Source: Bradyrhizobium sp. LTSP849 (GTDB taxonomy: Bacteria > Pseudomonadota > Alphaproteobacteria > Rhizobiales > Xanthobacteraceae). From it: a DNA stretch of 64,000 bases. A program made the position numbers and the translations under genes. Location of the stretch: NCBI RefSeq assembly GCF_000938255.1, contig NZ_JYMR01000004.1, forward strand, positions 248,001 to 312,000, read 5' to 3'. The notes beneath the pieces were generated by a model that was not told the origin of the DNA, did no database searches, and saw nothing but the letters and a program-made list of their open reading frames with translations. Below are positions 54,772-63,369 of the stretch, piece by piece. Position 1 is the stretch's first letter. The number at the start of each line of letters is the position of its first letter.

Positions 54772-55572
54772 AGACCATCCTCGATAACCGCCCGCGGCAT
54801 GACAGAACCGCGACAGGGCGCGCAGGCAATCCGGCGCGCCCTGTCGGTGCTGCGTATTCTTGCCGCAGGCCGCGAAGACGGCGTGCCGCTGGCCGAGGTC
54901 GTGCAGGCGACCGGCCTCACCCGCCCGACGGTACATCGCATCGTTCACGTGCTGATCGAGGAAGGCATCGTCGAACGGCACGATAAAACTGGCCGGTACG
55001 CAATCGGCAACCAGGTGCCGGAGCTGGCACTCGCGCGCCCGCGGCCCTCGCCGCTGCTGGTCGCCGCAGGTCCTTCGCTGCGGCGCGCCTCCGCCGAGAT
55101 CGGCGACACGCTGTTTTTGACGGTGCGGACCGGCAACGACACGTTGTGCGTCGACCGCAGGATCGGCGCTTTTCCGATCCAGGTGCTGTCGATCGAGGTC
55201 GGTGCACGCCGCCCGCTCGGCGTCAGCAGCGCAGGCGTCGCCATCCTGGCCGCGATGCCGGCGCCTGACGCGCGAAAAATCGTCGCAGCCAATGAGAAGC
55301 GGTTCGAGGCCTACCGGACCGATACTGCGACCGTGCTCGGCCAGGTCACCGCGGCGCGGCGGCGCGGGTACGGCATGCGGGAGATCGGCCTCGTGCAGGG
55401 CACGAAATCGATCTCGACCTGGATCAAGACGCCGGACGGACACCCCGCGGCGGCGATGACAGTGTCGTCCGTTCGGACGAGGCTCGGCCCGCGCCGCGAG
55501 CAGGAGGTCGCGGAGATTTTGCTGCGGGAAGCGCGGACCATTGAGCAGGCGATCCACGACCGTCCTGCCTAG
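54763..55572 (+). CDS. IclR family transcriptional regulator
   Basis: 269 residues from ATG 54763; ATG 54799 is equally possible and would leave the operator outside the gene. Winged helix at about 20-85 (AIRRALSVLRILAAGREDGVPLAEVVQATGLTRPTVHRIVHVLIEEG) and a C-terminal effector domain (about 90-265). Divergent from the catabolic operon, which it likely controls in response to the pathway substrate. Confidence 0.92.
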   Translation: MDKRPSSITARGMTEPRQGAQAIRRALSVLRILAAGREDGVPLAEVVQATGLTRPTVHRIVHVLIEEGIVERHDKTGRYAIGNQVPELALARPRPSPLLVAAGPSLRRASAEIGDTLFLTVRTGNDTLCVDRRIGAFPIQVLSIEVGARRPLGVSSAGVAILAAMPAPDARKIVAANEKRFEAYRTDTATVLGQVTAARRRGYGMREIGLVQGTKSISTWIKTPDGHPAAAMTVSSVRTRLGPRREQEVAEILLREARTIEQAIHDRPA

Positions 55573-55669
55573 CGCTGCGACCTGTCACACAGCGCTGTCA
55601 ATGGGCTGACTTGGCGCGTCGTTTTGTGGCAAAAGGGCCGCCATCGCCGACCGACCAACGAGGCCAAGC

Positions 55670-56965
55670 ATGCCCGCACCCAAACCGCCTGCTTTCGAGA
55701 CCCTGAGCCTGCATGCGGGCCAGCATCCGGATCCCGCGACCGGCGCCCGCGCGGTGCCTATCTACCAGACCACGTCCTACGTGTTCCAGGATTCCGATCA
55801 CGCGGCTGCGCTGTTCAATCTGGAGCGCGCCGGACACATCTACACGCGCATCTCCAATCCGACCACCGGCGTGCTTGAGGAGCGGCTCGCGGCGCTGGAA
55901 GGCGGCGTCGGTGCGATCTGCACCGCGAGCGGCATGGCCGCGCTGCATCTCGCCATCGCAACGCTCTTGAATGCCGGCGACCACATCGTGGCGTCGAGTT
56001 CGCTTTATGGCGGCACCATCAATTTGCTGGTGCACACGCTGCCGCGGTTCGGCATCACCACGACGTTTGTGAAGCTGCGCGATATCGATGCGTTCCGCGC
56101 GGCGATCAAGCCGAACACGCGGCTGGTGATCGGCGAGACCATCGGCAATCCCGGCCTCGAAGTGCTCGATATCCCGAAGGTCGCGGCGATCGCGCATGAC
56201 GCAAAAATTCCGCTGCTGATCGACAACACTTTTGCCACGCCCTATCTCAGCCGACCGATCGAGCTGGGGGCCGACATCGTCATGCATTCGGCGACCAAAT
56301 GGATCGGCGGCCATGGCATCGCCATCGGCGGCGCCATCGTCGATGGCGGCCGTTTCGACTGGCGCGACTCCGGCAAGTTTGGTGTGCTGACCGAGCCCTA
56401 TGGCGGCTATCACGGCATCGTCTTCGACGAACAGTTCGGCACCGCGGCCTTCATCATGCGCGCGCGCACCGAAGGCCTGCGCGATTTCGGCGCCTGCCTG
56501 TCGCCGACCAACGCGTTTCAGCTCTTGCAGGGTGTTGAGACGTTGGGTGTGCGCATGGACCGTCACATGCAGAACACGCACCTCGTGCTGGAGGCGCTCA
56601 AGGCCAACAAGGCCGTCGACTGGGTTCTGCATCCCTCGCTCGAGGACCACCCCGACTATCAGCTCGCAAAGACATTGCTGCCGCGCGGCGCCGGCTCGAT
56701 CGTCTCCTTCGGCATCAAGGGCGGACGGCCTGCGGGGCGCAAGTTCATCGAATCGCTACGCATGATCAGCCATCTCGCCAATGTCGGCGACGCCAAGACG
56801 CTGGTGATCCATCCCGCCTCGACCACGCATCAGCAGATGGACGCCGAGCAGCTCAAAACCGCCGGCATCGGCGAGGAGCTGGTGCGGCTGTCGGTCGGCA
56901 TCGAGACCGCAAGCGACATCATCGACGATCTCGCGCAGGCGCTGCGCATCTCGCAGAAGGTTTGA
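55670..56965 (+). CDS. metY: O-acetylhomoserine sulfhydrylase
   Basis: 431 residues of the Cys/Met metabolism PLP family, and the longer form typical of MetY: LSLHAGQHPDPATGARAVPIYQTTSY, TRISNPTTGVLEERLAALEGG, and PLP-binding K210 in HSATKWIGGHG. It converts O-acetylhomoserine with sulfide to homocysteine, or uses methanethiol. GAGG precedes ATG 55670. No SAM-type riboswitch is seen in the 97-bp leader. Confidence 0.95.
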   Translation: MPAPKPPAFETLSLHAGQHPDPATGARAVPIYQTTSYVFQDSDHAAALFNLERAGHIYTRISNPTTGVLEERLAALEGGVGAICTASGMAALHLAIATLLNAGDHIVASSSLYGGTINLLVHTLPRFGITTTFVKLRDIDAFRAAIKPNTRLVIGETIGNPGLEVLDIPKVAAIAHDAKIPLLIDNTFATPYLSRPIELGADIVMHSATKWIGGHGIAIGGAIVDGGRFDWRDSGKFGVLTEPYGGYHGIVFDEQFGTAAFIMRARTEGLRDFGACLSPTNAFQLLQGVETLGVRMDRHMQNTHLVLEALKANKAVDWVLHPSLEDHPDYQLAKTLLPRGAGSIVSFGIKGGRPAGRKFIESLRMISHLANVGDAKTLVIHPASTTHQQMDAEQLKTAGIGEELVRLSVGIETASDIIDDLAQALRISQKV

Positions 56966-56969
56966 CACG

Positions 56970-57752
56970 ATGAAGCTCTCCGTCAACGGCACTGAGGTGT
57001 TTGTCGCAACCGGCGGCCGCGAATTCGACAAATCCCTGCCCGCGGTGGTGTTCATCCATGGCGCCGGCTTCGATCATTCGACCTGGGCGCTGCACACGCG
57101 CTGGTTCGCGCATCACGGCTTTTCGGTGCTGGCGCCCGACATGCCCGGTCATGGTCGTTCAGCCGGGCCTTCGCTGGGAAGCATCGCGGAGATGGCTGAC
57201 TGGACGGCTGCGCTGATCGATGCGGCCGGTGTCGCGAAGGCGCATCTGATCGGCCATTCCATGGGCTCGCTGATCTCGCTGGAGACGGCGGCGCGTCATC
57301 CGGACAAGGTCTTCGCGCTGAGCCTGATCGGCACGGCCGCGACCATGACGGTCGGCCCGGATCTCCTGAAGGCAGCCGAGGCCAACTCGCAAGATGCAAA
57401 CGACATGGTCTCGATCTGGGGTCTCGGCTTCAACGCCGATCTCGGCGGCAGCCTCGCACCGGGCCTGTGGATGCACGGCGGCGCGCAGGCTGTGCTGAAG
57501 CATTGTCAGCCGGGCGTGCTGTTCAAGGATTTGTCAGCCTGCAATGCTTACGCGAATGCGCTCACCGCTGCCGCAAGCGTGAAGGTGCCGACCACGCTCA
57601 TTCTCGGGGAGCGGGACATGATGACGCCGGCGAAAGCGGGCAAGGCGCTGGCGGCCGCGATTCTGCATGCGAGGACTGTCGTCGTGCCGGGCGCGGGCCA
57701 CATGATCATGGCCGAGCGCCCGGATGAGTTGCTGGCGGCGCTGAGGGGTTGA
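56970..57752 (+). CDS. Alpha/beta hydrolase
   Basis: 260 residues. HGAGFDHSTW oxyanion loop, S97 nucleophile (GHSMGS), an acid in LGERDMMTP and H244 (GAGHM) give a full triad. It starts four bases after metY stop and is probably co-transcribed. The substrate is unknown. Confidence 0.92.
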   Translation: MKLSVNGTEVFVATGGREFDKSLPAVVFIHGAGFDHSTWALHTRWFAHHGFSVLAPDMPGHGRSAGPSLGSIAEMADWTAALIDAAGVAKAHLIGHSMGSLISLETAARHPDKVFALSLIGTAATMTVGPDLLKAAEANSQDANDMVSIWGLGFNADLGGSLAPGLWMHGGAQAVLKHCQPGVLFKDLSACNAYANALTAAASVKVPTTLILGERDMMTPAKAGKALAAAILHARTVVVPGAGHMIMAERPDELLAALRG

Positions 57753-57759
57753 GGCCTGC

Positions 57760-58713
57760 TCAGGAGCCCGGAGTCCACTTCCAGACGATATCGGAGACGT
57801 TGACCGGCTTCGGGATCAGGCCGAGTTTTGCAAAGCGGTCGGCGACGGCCTGCTGGCTTTTGATCACGTCCGCATCGACCGGCACCGTGCGATAGTTGGA
57901 GCGATCGACGAAGCGTCTGATCGCTTCGATGTCGACGCCGGTGGCGTCGGCCTGCGCTTTTGACACCTCCTCGTGATGCGCCTCCGCCCACACGCCTTCG
58001 GAGGCGAAGGTCGCATTGAGCTTCGCGACCAGGGACGGATATTTATCCACGAAGTCAGTGCCGGCGATGTAGAAGGCGTTCGGCTGATGGACGTCCTTGT
58101 CGAGGGCGATCACCCGCGCATTTTCCTTCAGTTCGGCGAGCGCAAAATAAGGATCCCAGATCGACCAGGCATCGACCGAACCCTTGACGAAGGCGGCCGT
58201 CGCATCGGCTGGCGCAAGCGGCGCCGGCGTAATGTCGGACCAGGCGAGGCCGGCCTTCTCAAGGGCCGCGACCAGGAGATTGTGCGCGCTCGATCCCTTG
58301 CCGAAGGCGACGCGCTTGCCCTTGAGGTCGGCAAGCGTCTTGATCGGCGAGTCCTTCGGCACGACGATCGCCTGGCTCTTGCCGTCCGACTTCACCGCCG
58401 CCACATAGCGGATCCTGGCGCCGCCGGCCTGCGCGAAGACCGGCGGGGCGTCGCCGACATAGCCGAAATCGACGCTGCCGACATTGATGGCCTCCAGCAG
58501 TGGCGGACCGAACTGGAAGTCGATCCACTTGATCTCGATGCCGAGCGGCTTGAACGCGTTCTCGAGCGTCTGGCGCTGACGCACGGCCGGGAAGAAACCG
58601 CCCTTCTGCGTTCCGATACGGATTTCCGTCGGCTTGTCCTCGGCGTGCGCGGGCGCGGCCAGGGCAGTTGCGAGCAGGAGTGTCGTTGCGAGGATGTATC
58701 GTCTCGTAATCAT
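57760..58713 (-). CDS. ssuA: Aliphatic sulfonate ABC transporter binding protein
   Basis: 317 residues. Signal peptide (MITRRYILATTLLLATALAAPAHA), then the SsuA/TauA fold: RIGTQKGGFFPAVRQRQTLENAFKPLGIEIKWIDFQFGPPLLEAINVGSVDFGYVGDAPPVFAQAGG. It would bind alkanesulfonates or related sulfur compounds in the periplasm. AAAGGA precedes the ATG. Permease and ATPase genes are not in the window on this side. It is third in a unit with a small protein and a polycysteine leader. Confidence 0.92.
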   Translation of the reverse strand: MITRRYILATTLLLATALAAPAHAEDKPTEIRIGTQKGGFFPAVRQRQTLENAFKPLGIEIKWIDFQFGPPLLEAINVGSVDFGYVGDAPPVFAQAGGARIRYVAAVKSDGKSQAIVVPKDSPIKTLADLKGKRVAFGKGSSAHNLLVAALEKAGLAWSDITPAPLAPADATAAFVKGSVDAWSIWDPYFALAELKENARVIALDKDVHQPNAFYIAGTDFVDKYPSLVAKLNATFASEGVWAEAHHEEVSKAQADATGVDIEAIRRFVDRSNYRTVPVDADVIKSQQAVADRFAKLGLIPKPVNVSDIVWKWTPGS

Positions 58714-58735
58714 GACGTGGTCCTTTCGGTTAAGA

Positions 58736-58969
58736 TCAGTGGGCGGCGAGTTGAGAATTCGCGCGCCGGCTCCGCTCGGAGTACACGGCGCGTGCAGCGC
58801 GCTCGGCCTCGCGTGCCGAGCGGAACTGCCGGCCTTCGAGGCTGTCGAACAGGCGCTCTGAGGAGAAGAAGCGGAAGCCGCGCGCATCCCTTGTGACGAT
58901 GCCGGCGGCGCGGTCGTGAATTTCGATGATGTAGGCGTTTGACTGGGCTTGAAATTGGCCTTGGGACAT
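58736..58969 (-). CDS. Small hypothetical protein upstream of ssuA
   Basis: 77 residues (MSQGQFQAQSNAYIIEIHDRAAGIVTRD). Charged, with an FRSAREAERAARAVYSERSRR helix at the end; no cysteines. It lies 22 bp before ssuA on the same strand, and its placement suggests a sulfur-linked role. No family named. Confidence 0.7.
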   Translation of the reverse strand: MSQGQFQAQSNAYIIEIHDRAAGIVTRDARGFRFFSSERLFDSLEGRQFRSAREAERAARAVYSERSRRANSQLAAH

Positions 58970-59040
58970 GGCTGCTCGCTCGCCGGGAGTTCGGCGTTCC
59001 TGTCTTAAGATTTGCGGTGTGAGATGTTGCTAGAGGACGA

Positions 59041-59091
59041 TCAGCAACAACAACAGGCGCCAGTGGCCGCCGAGAAACAGCGTCGCGTCAT
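59041..59091 (-). CDS. Polycysteine leader peptide upstream of ssuA
   Basis: ATG at 59091 to TGA at 59041 encodes MTRRCFSAATGACCCC: the last four codons before the stop are Cys (TGT TGT TGT TGC). It lies 71 bp before the small gene that precedes ssuA. Ribosome stalling at these codons when cysteine is scarce would be a way to switch on sulfonate uptake. Leader peptides with Cys runs are known as cysteine-responsive attenuators in mycobacteria. A short hairpin, CGCCG-AACTCC-CGGCG, lies between it and the next gene (58981-58996). The rest of the 390-bp gap shows no gene. Confidence 0.65.
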   Translation of the reverse strand: MTRRCFSAATGACCCC

Positions 59092-59359
59092 GCATTCGTG
59101 CATGTCGTTCGGGCTACGCTGGTGATCGGTTCTCATATGGCGGCTTCGGCTCAAGGAGCAGTTTCGATGCCGCAAATATCGAGTGTTCGGGCCGATTGGT
59201 CAATGAAATGGCTATCCATAATTAGCGCCGGCGCGCATTGGCACTTCTCCGGGTGGAAGCAGCGGCAAACGAATTCATCTCGCGATGAGTTCAACGCAGC
59301 CGCGCGGCCGGCCGTGCTACTGTCGGGCCAACATGGAACAAATGGCAGGGAGGCCGGCG

Positions 59360-60091
59360 ATGGCGAATGATCTGAAGGGGCGCACGGCGCTCGTCACCGG
59401 CGGTTCGCGCGGGATTGGTGCAGCCGTCTGCCGCACGCTGGCCAAAGCCGGCGCGGCGGTGGCGATCAACTGCCGTGAGCGGATCGGGCAGGCGGAACAG
59501 CTGGCGGGTGAAATCAACAAAAGCGGTGGCCGCGCCGTCGCCATTGCCGCCGACGTGTCACAGCGTGAAGCTGTCACCGCGATGGTCGAACGAGTCACGG
59601 CGCAGCTCGGGCCGATCGACATCCTCGTCAACAATGCCGGCATTGCGATTACGCGCGGCGTCGATGATCTCACCGAAGACGATTTCGACCGGACGATTTT
59701 GGTCAACCTGAAATCGGTCTTCCTCTGCACGCAGGCGGTGCTGCCCGCGATGCGCGCCAAGAAATGGGGCCGCATCGTCAACATTTCCTCCGGCGCCGCG
59801 CGCGGCGCTGGCTCGATCGGGCCGCACTACAATGCATCCAAGGCTGGCATGGAAGGATTGACGCGCGGCTATGCGGCGCGGCTGGTCAAGGAAGGCATCA
59901 CCGTCAACGCGGTGGCGCCGTCGCTGATCGAAACCGACATGATGAGCGGGCAGCCGCAACTCATCAGTCGCATCCCGCTCGGCCGCTTCGGCACGGCGGA
60001 CGAGGTGGCCAAGGCCGTGATGCTGCTGGTCGACAACGCGTATATGACCGGGCAGACCATCGCGCTGAGCGGCGGGATGGCGTTTAATTAG
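59360..60091 (+). CDS. SDR family oxidoreductase (FabG-like)
   Basis: 243 residues with TGGSRGIG at 13-20, NNAG, a catalytic serine (NISSGAA) and YNASK. The C-terminal LSGGMAF is the classical SDR end. GGGAGG six bases before ATG 59360. It resembles 3-oxoacyl-ACP reductase but alone among unrelated genes, so its substrate is open. Confidence 0.92.
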   Translation: MANDLKGRTALVTGGSRGIGAAVCRTLAKAGAAVAINCRERIGQAEQLAGEINKSGGRAVAIAADVSQREAVTAMVERVTAQLGPIDILVNNAGIAITRGVDDLTEDDFDRTILVNLKSVFLCTQAVLPAMRAKKWGRIVNISSGAARGAGSIGPHYNASKAGMEGLTRGYAARLVKEGITVNAVAPSLIETDMMSGQPQLISRIPLGRFGTADEVAKAVMLLVDNAYMTGQTIALSGGMAFN

Positions 60092-60100
60092 TGCGATCTT

Positions 60101-60244
60101 CCTTCTCCCCTTGCGGGAGAAGGTGGCGCGAAGCGCCCGATGAGGGATTCTCTCCACGCGCAACGCTTTTCGGGAGGATAGAGACCCCTCACCCGTCTCG
60201 CCGCTAACGCGGCGAGCCACCCTCTCCCACAAGGGGAGAGGGAA
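60101..60244. repeat. Palindromic intergenic repeat (CCTTCTCCCCTTGCGGG type)
   Basis: Left half CCTTCTCCCC...GGTGGC and right half GCCACCCTCTCCC...GGGGAGAGG are imperfect inverted copies with a CGCCGCTAACGCGGCG internal hairpin. It lies between convergent genes. Confidence 0.8.
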
Positions 60245-60252
60245 GAAAACGC

Positions 60253-60864
60253 TCACCACATCGTCGCGGCTGCGCGCTCGGGCCAGATGCGGTCGTATTC
60301 ATCGCCGCCAACCGTGTTCTGGCTCATCTCGGCGAGGATCTGACCCGGCGTCGGCAGCGCCTTCGGGTCGATGCGCTTGTCCGGATTCCAGAGATCGGAG
60401 CGGACGATGGCACGGGCGCACTGGAAGTAGATTTCCTCCACATTCATCACCATGACGCTGCGCGGCGCCTTGCCCTCAACCTTGAACGAAGCCAACAGAT
60501 CCGGATCGACCGAGAGATGGGCGCGGCCGTTGGCACGGACTGCGTTGCCGGAGCCGGGGATCAGGAACATCAACGACACGCGGGGATCGCGCACGATGTT
60601 GCGCAACGAATCGACCCGGTTGTTGCCGCGGCGATCCGGCAGCATCAGGGTCCGCCGATCATGGATGCGCACGAAGCCAGGGAGATCGCCGCGCGGCGAG
60701 CAATCGATGCCCTCCGGCCCGATGGTGGCAAGCGCTGCAAATGGCGCCTTCTCGATGAAGATGCGGTAGAGCGGGGTAACGTGGTCAGCGACTTTCACGG
60801 TCGAGGCGTCACCGACGGCGCCGTAGATGGCCTCTAGCTCTTCGACCGTCTTGATCACCGTCAT
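60253..60864 (-). CDS. Pyridoxamine 5'-phosphate oxidase-like FMN-binding protein
   Basis: 203 residues. FAALATIGPEGIDCSPRGDLPGFVRIHDRRTLMLPDRRGNNRVDSLRNIVRDPRVSLMFLIPGSGNAVRANGRAHLS is the split-barrel pattern of PNPOx-like proteins in the MSMEG_1061 group. True PdxH ligands are not evident. It is 25 bp after phnN, same strand, so may be read from the phn transcript. Confidence 0.88.
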   Translation of the reverse strand: MTVIKTVEELEAIYGAVGDASTVKVADHVTPLYRIFIEKAPFAALATIGPEGIDCSPRGDLPGFVRIHDRRTLMLPDRRGNNRVDSLRNIVRDPRVSLMFLIPGSGNAVRANGRAHLSVDPDLLASFKVEGKAPRSVMVMNVEEIYFQCARAIVRSDLWNPDKRIDPKALPTPGQILAEMSQNTVGGDEYDRIWPERAAATMW

Positions 60865-60889
60865 TCCGCCCTCTCCCGGTTGTGCCGGG

Positions 60890-61486
60890 CTAGTCGCGCC
60901 AGCATTCATTCCTGATTACGCGCACAAGCTGGCGGCCGTGATAGTCCGCGCTGCCGGCGTTGAGGATAGTGACATCGGCCTGCGCAGCGGTGTCATCGAC
61001 GCTGCGCGCGAGGCGCTCTGTGATATTGCCATCGCTGTGACGGGCGCGCGCGGCAAGCCGCTGCGCCAGCACGTCCGGCGGCGCCGTGATCGCGACCACG
61101 ACGACGTTGGCATAGGCCTCGCGCAGCGCGGCAATGACAGTGCGCGAGACGTTGACGACGACGGCGCGGCCGGCGCGGATGTCGTCGTTGATGTCGAGCG
61201 GCAGGGCATAGGAGTGCCCGTGAGCGTCCCACGACACGGCGAACTCGCCCCGCTCGCGCGCGCGACGGAATTCGTCGGGACCGAGCGCAATATTGTCTTC
61301 GTCAGCGGAGGATTCGCGCGTCACGACACGGCGCGGGAAGACGACATCGTGATCATCGACACAGGCCGCCTGCGCCAGACGCAGCAGCGTGTCCTTGCCG
61401 GCACCGCTCGGGCCGACCACGAGCACAAGCCGACCGGGCCCGATCGCGCCAGCCTGCTCCGCTGCCGTCGTGACGGTCTCGCTCAT
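60890..61486 (-). CDS. phnN: Ribose 1,5-bisphosphokinase PhnN
   Basis: 198 residues with Walker A GPSGAGKD at 25-32 and the guanylate-kinase-like fold. PhnN phosphorylates ribose 1,5-bisphosphate to PRPP, closing the C-P lyase route. Overlaps phnM by four bases (ATGA). Confidence 0.94.
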   Translation of the reverse strand: MSETVTTAAEQAGAIGPGRLVLVVGPSGAGKDTLLRLAQAACVDDHDVVFPRRVVTRESSADEDNIALGPDEFRRARERGEFAVSWDAHGHSYALPLDINDDIRAGRAVVVNVSRTVIAALREAYANVVVVAITAPPDVLAQRLAARARHSDGNITERLARSVDDTAAQADVTILNAGSADYHGRQLVRVIRNECWRD

Positions 61487-62634
61487 GCGACGCGGCCCCC
61501 TTCGCGCCAGACGCTGCGAACGACGGGAACGCTGCCCGCGACATGCACGCGGATCAAATCGGCGCGCTTGCCGATTGCGATCTCGCCGCGGTCGGTGAGG
61601 CCGACCGCCTCGGCGGGCGCTTTCGTCACGGTGCGAACCGCCGCCGGCAGGCTGATCGCGGGCACATGCTCGGGCAGTTGCAGCGCGGCCATCAGGAGGC
61701 TGGACGGGATGTAGTCCGACGACAGGATGTCGAGCAGGCCTTCGCGGGCGAGATCGACGGCGGCGATGTTGCCCGAGTGCGAGCCGCCGCGCACCACGTT
61801 CGGCGCACCCATCAGGATGCCAATGCCGGCGTGGTGCAGGCCGCGCGCAGCCTCTAACGTGGTTGGGAATTCCGCCACCGAAACGCCGTCGCGCACCGCA
61901 TCCACGACATTCTCCTCAGTGGTGTCGTCGTGGCTGGCGAGCGGAATTTTGTATTGATGCGCCAGCGCAACGATCTGGCGCATGTTGGTCTCGGCATAGG
62001 CCTTCTGATACTCGAAGCGTTTTGCGAACAATTCGTCGAGCTCGGCGTCGGTCTTGCCGCCACCCTTGCCACGATAATAATCGCGGAGCTTGCCTTCATC
62101 GCGGAACTGACGCTGGCCGGGCGTGTGGTCCATCAGCGACATCAGCCGCACGTCGGGACGGTCGATCAGCTCCTTGGCCTCCTCGACCACGCTCGGCATC
62201 GGGATCTCGCAGCGCAGATGCAGGAAGTGGTCGGCGCGCAGCAGATCGCCATCACGCGCAGTCGTGATCGCCGCGGCGAGCACGCCGGCACGACCATCGA
62301 CCTCCTCGGCGCCGTCCTCGCGCCAGACCCGAAGCGAATCGAACACGGTGGTGATGCCCGATGTGGCGAGCTGGCCGTCATAGGAGATGACGGCTGCGAC
62401 CGGATTCCAGAACACCTTTGGCCGCGGCACGTAATGCGCTTCGAGATGATCGGTATGGAGCTCGATCAGGCCCGGCATGATCAAATCGCCGCCGGCGTCG
62501 TCGGCGCCCGCGGGCGCCCTGCCCTCACCGATCTCGGCGATGCGTCCGTTGGCAAGAGCGAGCCAGCCCTGCTCGATCACCCGGTCGGCCAGCACGATCC
62601 TGGCGTTGGCGATCACGGTGTCCTTCGGCTTCAT
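61483..62634 (-). CDS. phnM: RPnTP diphosphatase PhnM
   Basis: 383 residues of the amidohydrolase family: DLIMPGLIELHTDHLEAHY, HFLHLRCEI, LASHDDTTEENV. PhnM removes pyrophosphate from ribose-1-methylphosphonate 5-triphosphate. The metal-binding H-T-D-H and aspartate are present. Confidence 0.95.
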   Translation of the reverse strand: MKPKDTVIANARIVLADRVIEQGWLALANGRIAEIGEGRAPAGADDAGGDLIMPGLIELHTDHLEAHYVPRPKVFWNPVAAVISYDGQLATSGITTVFDSLRVWREDGAEEVDGRAGVLAAAITTARDGDLLRADHFLHLRCEIPMPSVVEEAKELIDRPDVRLMSLMDHTPGQRQFRDEGKLRDYYRGKGGGKTDAELDELFAKRFEYQKAYAETNMRQIVALAHQYKIPLASHDDTTEENVVDAVRDGVSVAEFPTTLEAARGLHHAGIGILMGAPNVVRGGSHSGNIAAVDLAREGLLDILSSDYIPSSLLMAALQLPEHVPAISLPAAVRTVTKAPAEAVGLTDRGEIAIGKRADLIRVHVAGSVPVVRSVWREGGRVA

Positions 62635-62648
62635 ATCGTTCTCTTCCT

Positions 62649-63359
62649 TCAGGCCGCGGCGGCAAAGCTGGTGACGTCGACGATGCGGTCGGCAATCAGA
62701 TGGCGGATCTCGTCGTCATGGACGATCGCGACCATGGCAACGCCCTGACGCTTCTTCTCGCCGATCAGCTCGACCACGACGGCGCGGTTGGCCGCGTCAA
62801 GCGAGGCGGTCGGCTCGTCGAGCAGCAGGATCGGCAGCTCCGAGATGAAGCCGCGCGCGATGTTGACGCGCTGCTGCTCGCCGCCGGAGAACGTCGCGGG
62901 CGGAAGCTGCCACAGCCGCTCGGGGATGTTGAGACGATGCAGAAGCTCTCCCGCACGCGCTTGCGCGTCGGCTCGAGCCATTCCGTTCACGATCAAGGGC
63001 TCCGCGACGACGTCGACGGTCGCAACCCGCGGCACCGCGCGCAGGAACTGGCTCACATAGCCGATGGTAGCGCGGCGGACATTGAGGACCTGCCGCGGCT
63101 CGGCAGTGGCCAGATCGATCACCTCGCCGCGGTGGCGGATGCCGATGCGGCCGGAGTCGCAGCGGTAATTGCCGAAGATCATTTTCAGGATCGACGATTT
63201 GCCGGCACCGGACGGCCCGGACAGCACAACGCATTCGCCCGGGTCGACGTGAAAGGTCACGCCGCTCACCACCGGCAATTCGATGCCGCCTTGCAGGTGC
63301 ATCGTAAAGGTCTTCTTGGCGTCAGTGATATCGATCATGGCGGTCATTGGAAGGCTCAT
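62649..63359 (-). CDS. phnL: C-P lyase accessory ATPase PhnL
   Basis: 236 residues. ABC ATPase with Walker A GPSGAGKSS at 48-56, signature FSGGEQQR and Walker B ILLLDEPTA. PhnL associates with the C-P lyase core complex. Fourteen bases before phnM; ATG 63347 is an alternative start. Confidence 0.94.
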   Translation of the reverse strand: MSLPMTAMIDITDAKKTFTMHLQGGIELPVVSGVTFHVDPGECVVLSGPSGAGKSSILKMIFGNYRCDSGRIGIRHRGEVIDLATAEPRQVLNVRRATIGYVSQFLRAVPRVATVDVVAEPLIVNGMARADAQARAGELLHRLNIPERLWQLPPATFSGGEQQRVNIARGFISELPILLLDEPTASLDAANRAVVVELIGEKKRQGVAMVAIVHDDEIRHLIADRIVDVTSFAAAA

Positions 63360-63369
63360 CTTGGAAGAC

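Noticed and set aside
53034..54986. Long plus-strand frame across the flavin reductase and TctC genes
   Set aside because: Antisense shadow; the minus strand has well-supported proteins with signal peptide, ribosome sites and family motifs.
55573..55669. Possible SAM-II riboswitch before metY
   Set aside because: The leader is 97 bp and I cannot recognise the conserved pairing and loops of SAM-II; no claim made.
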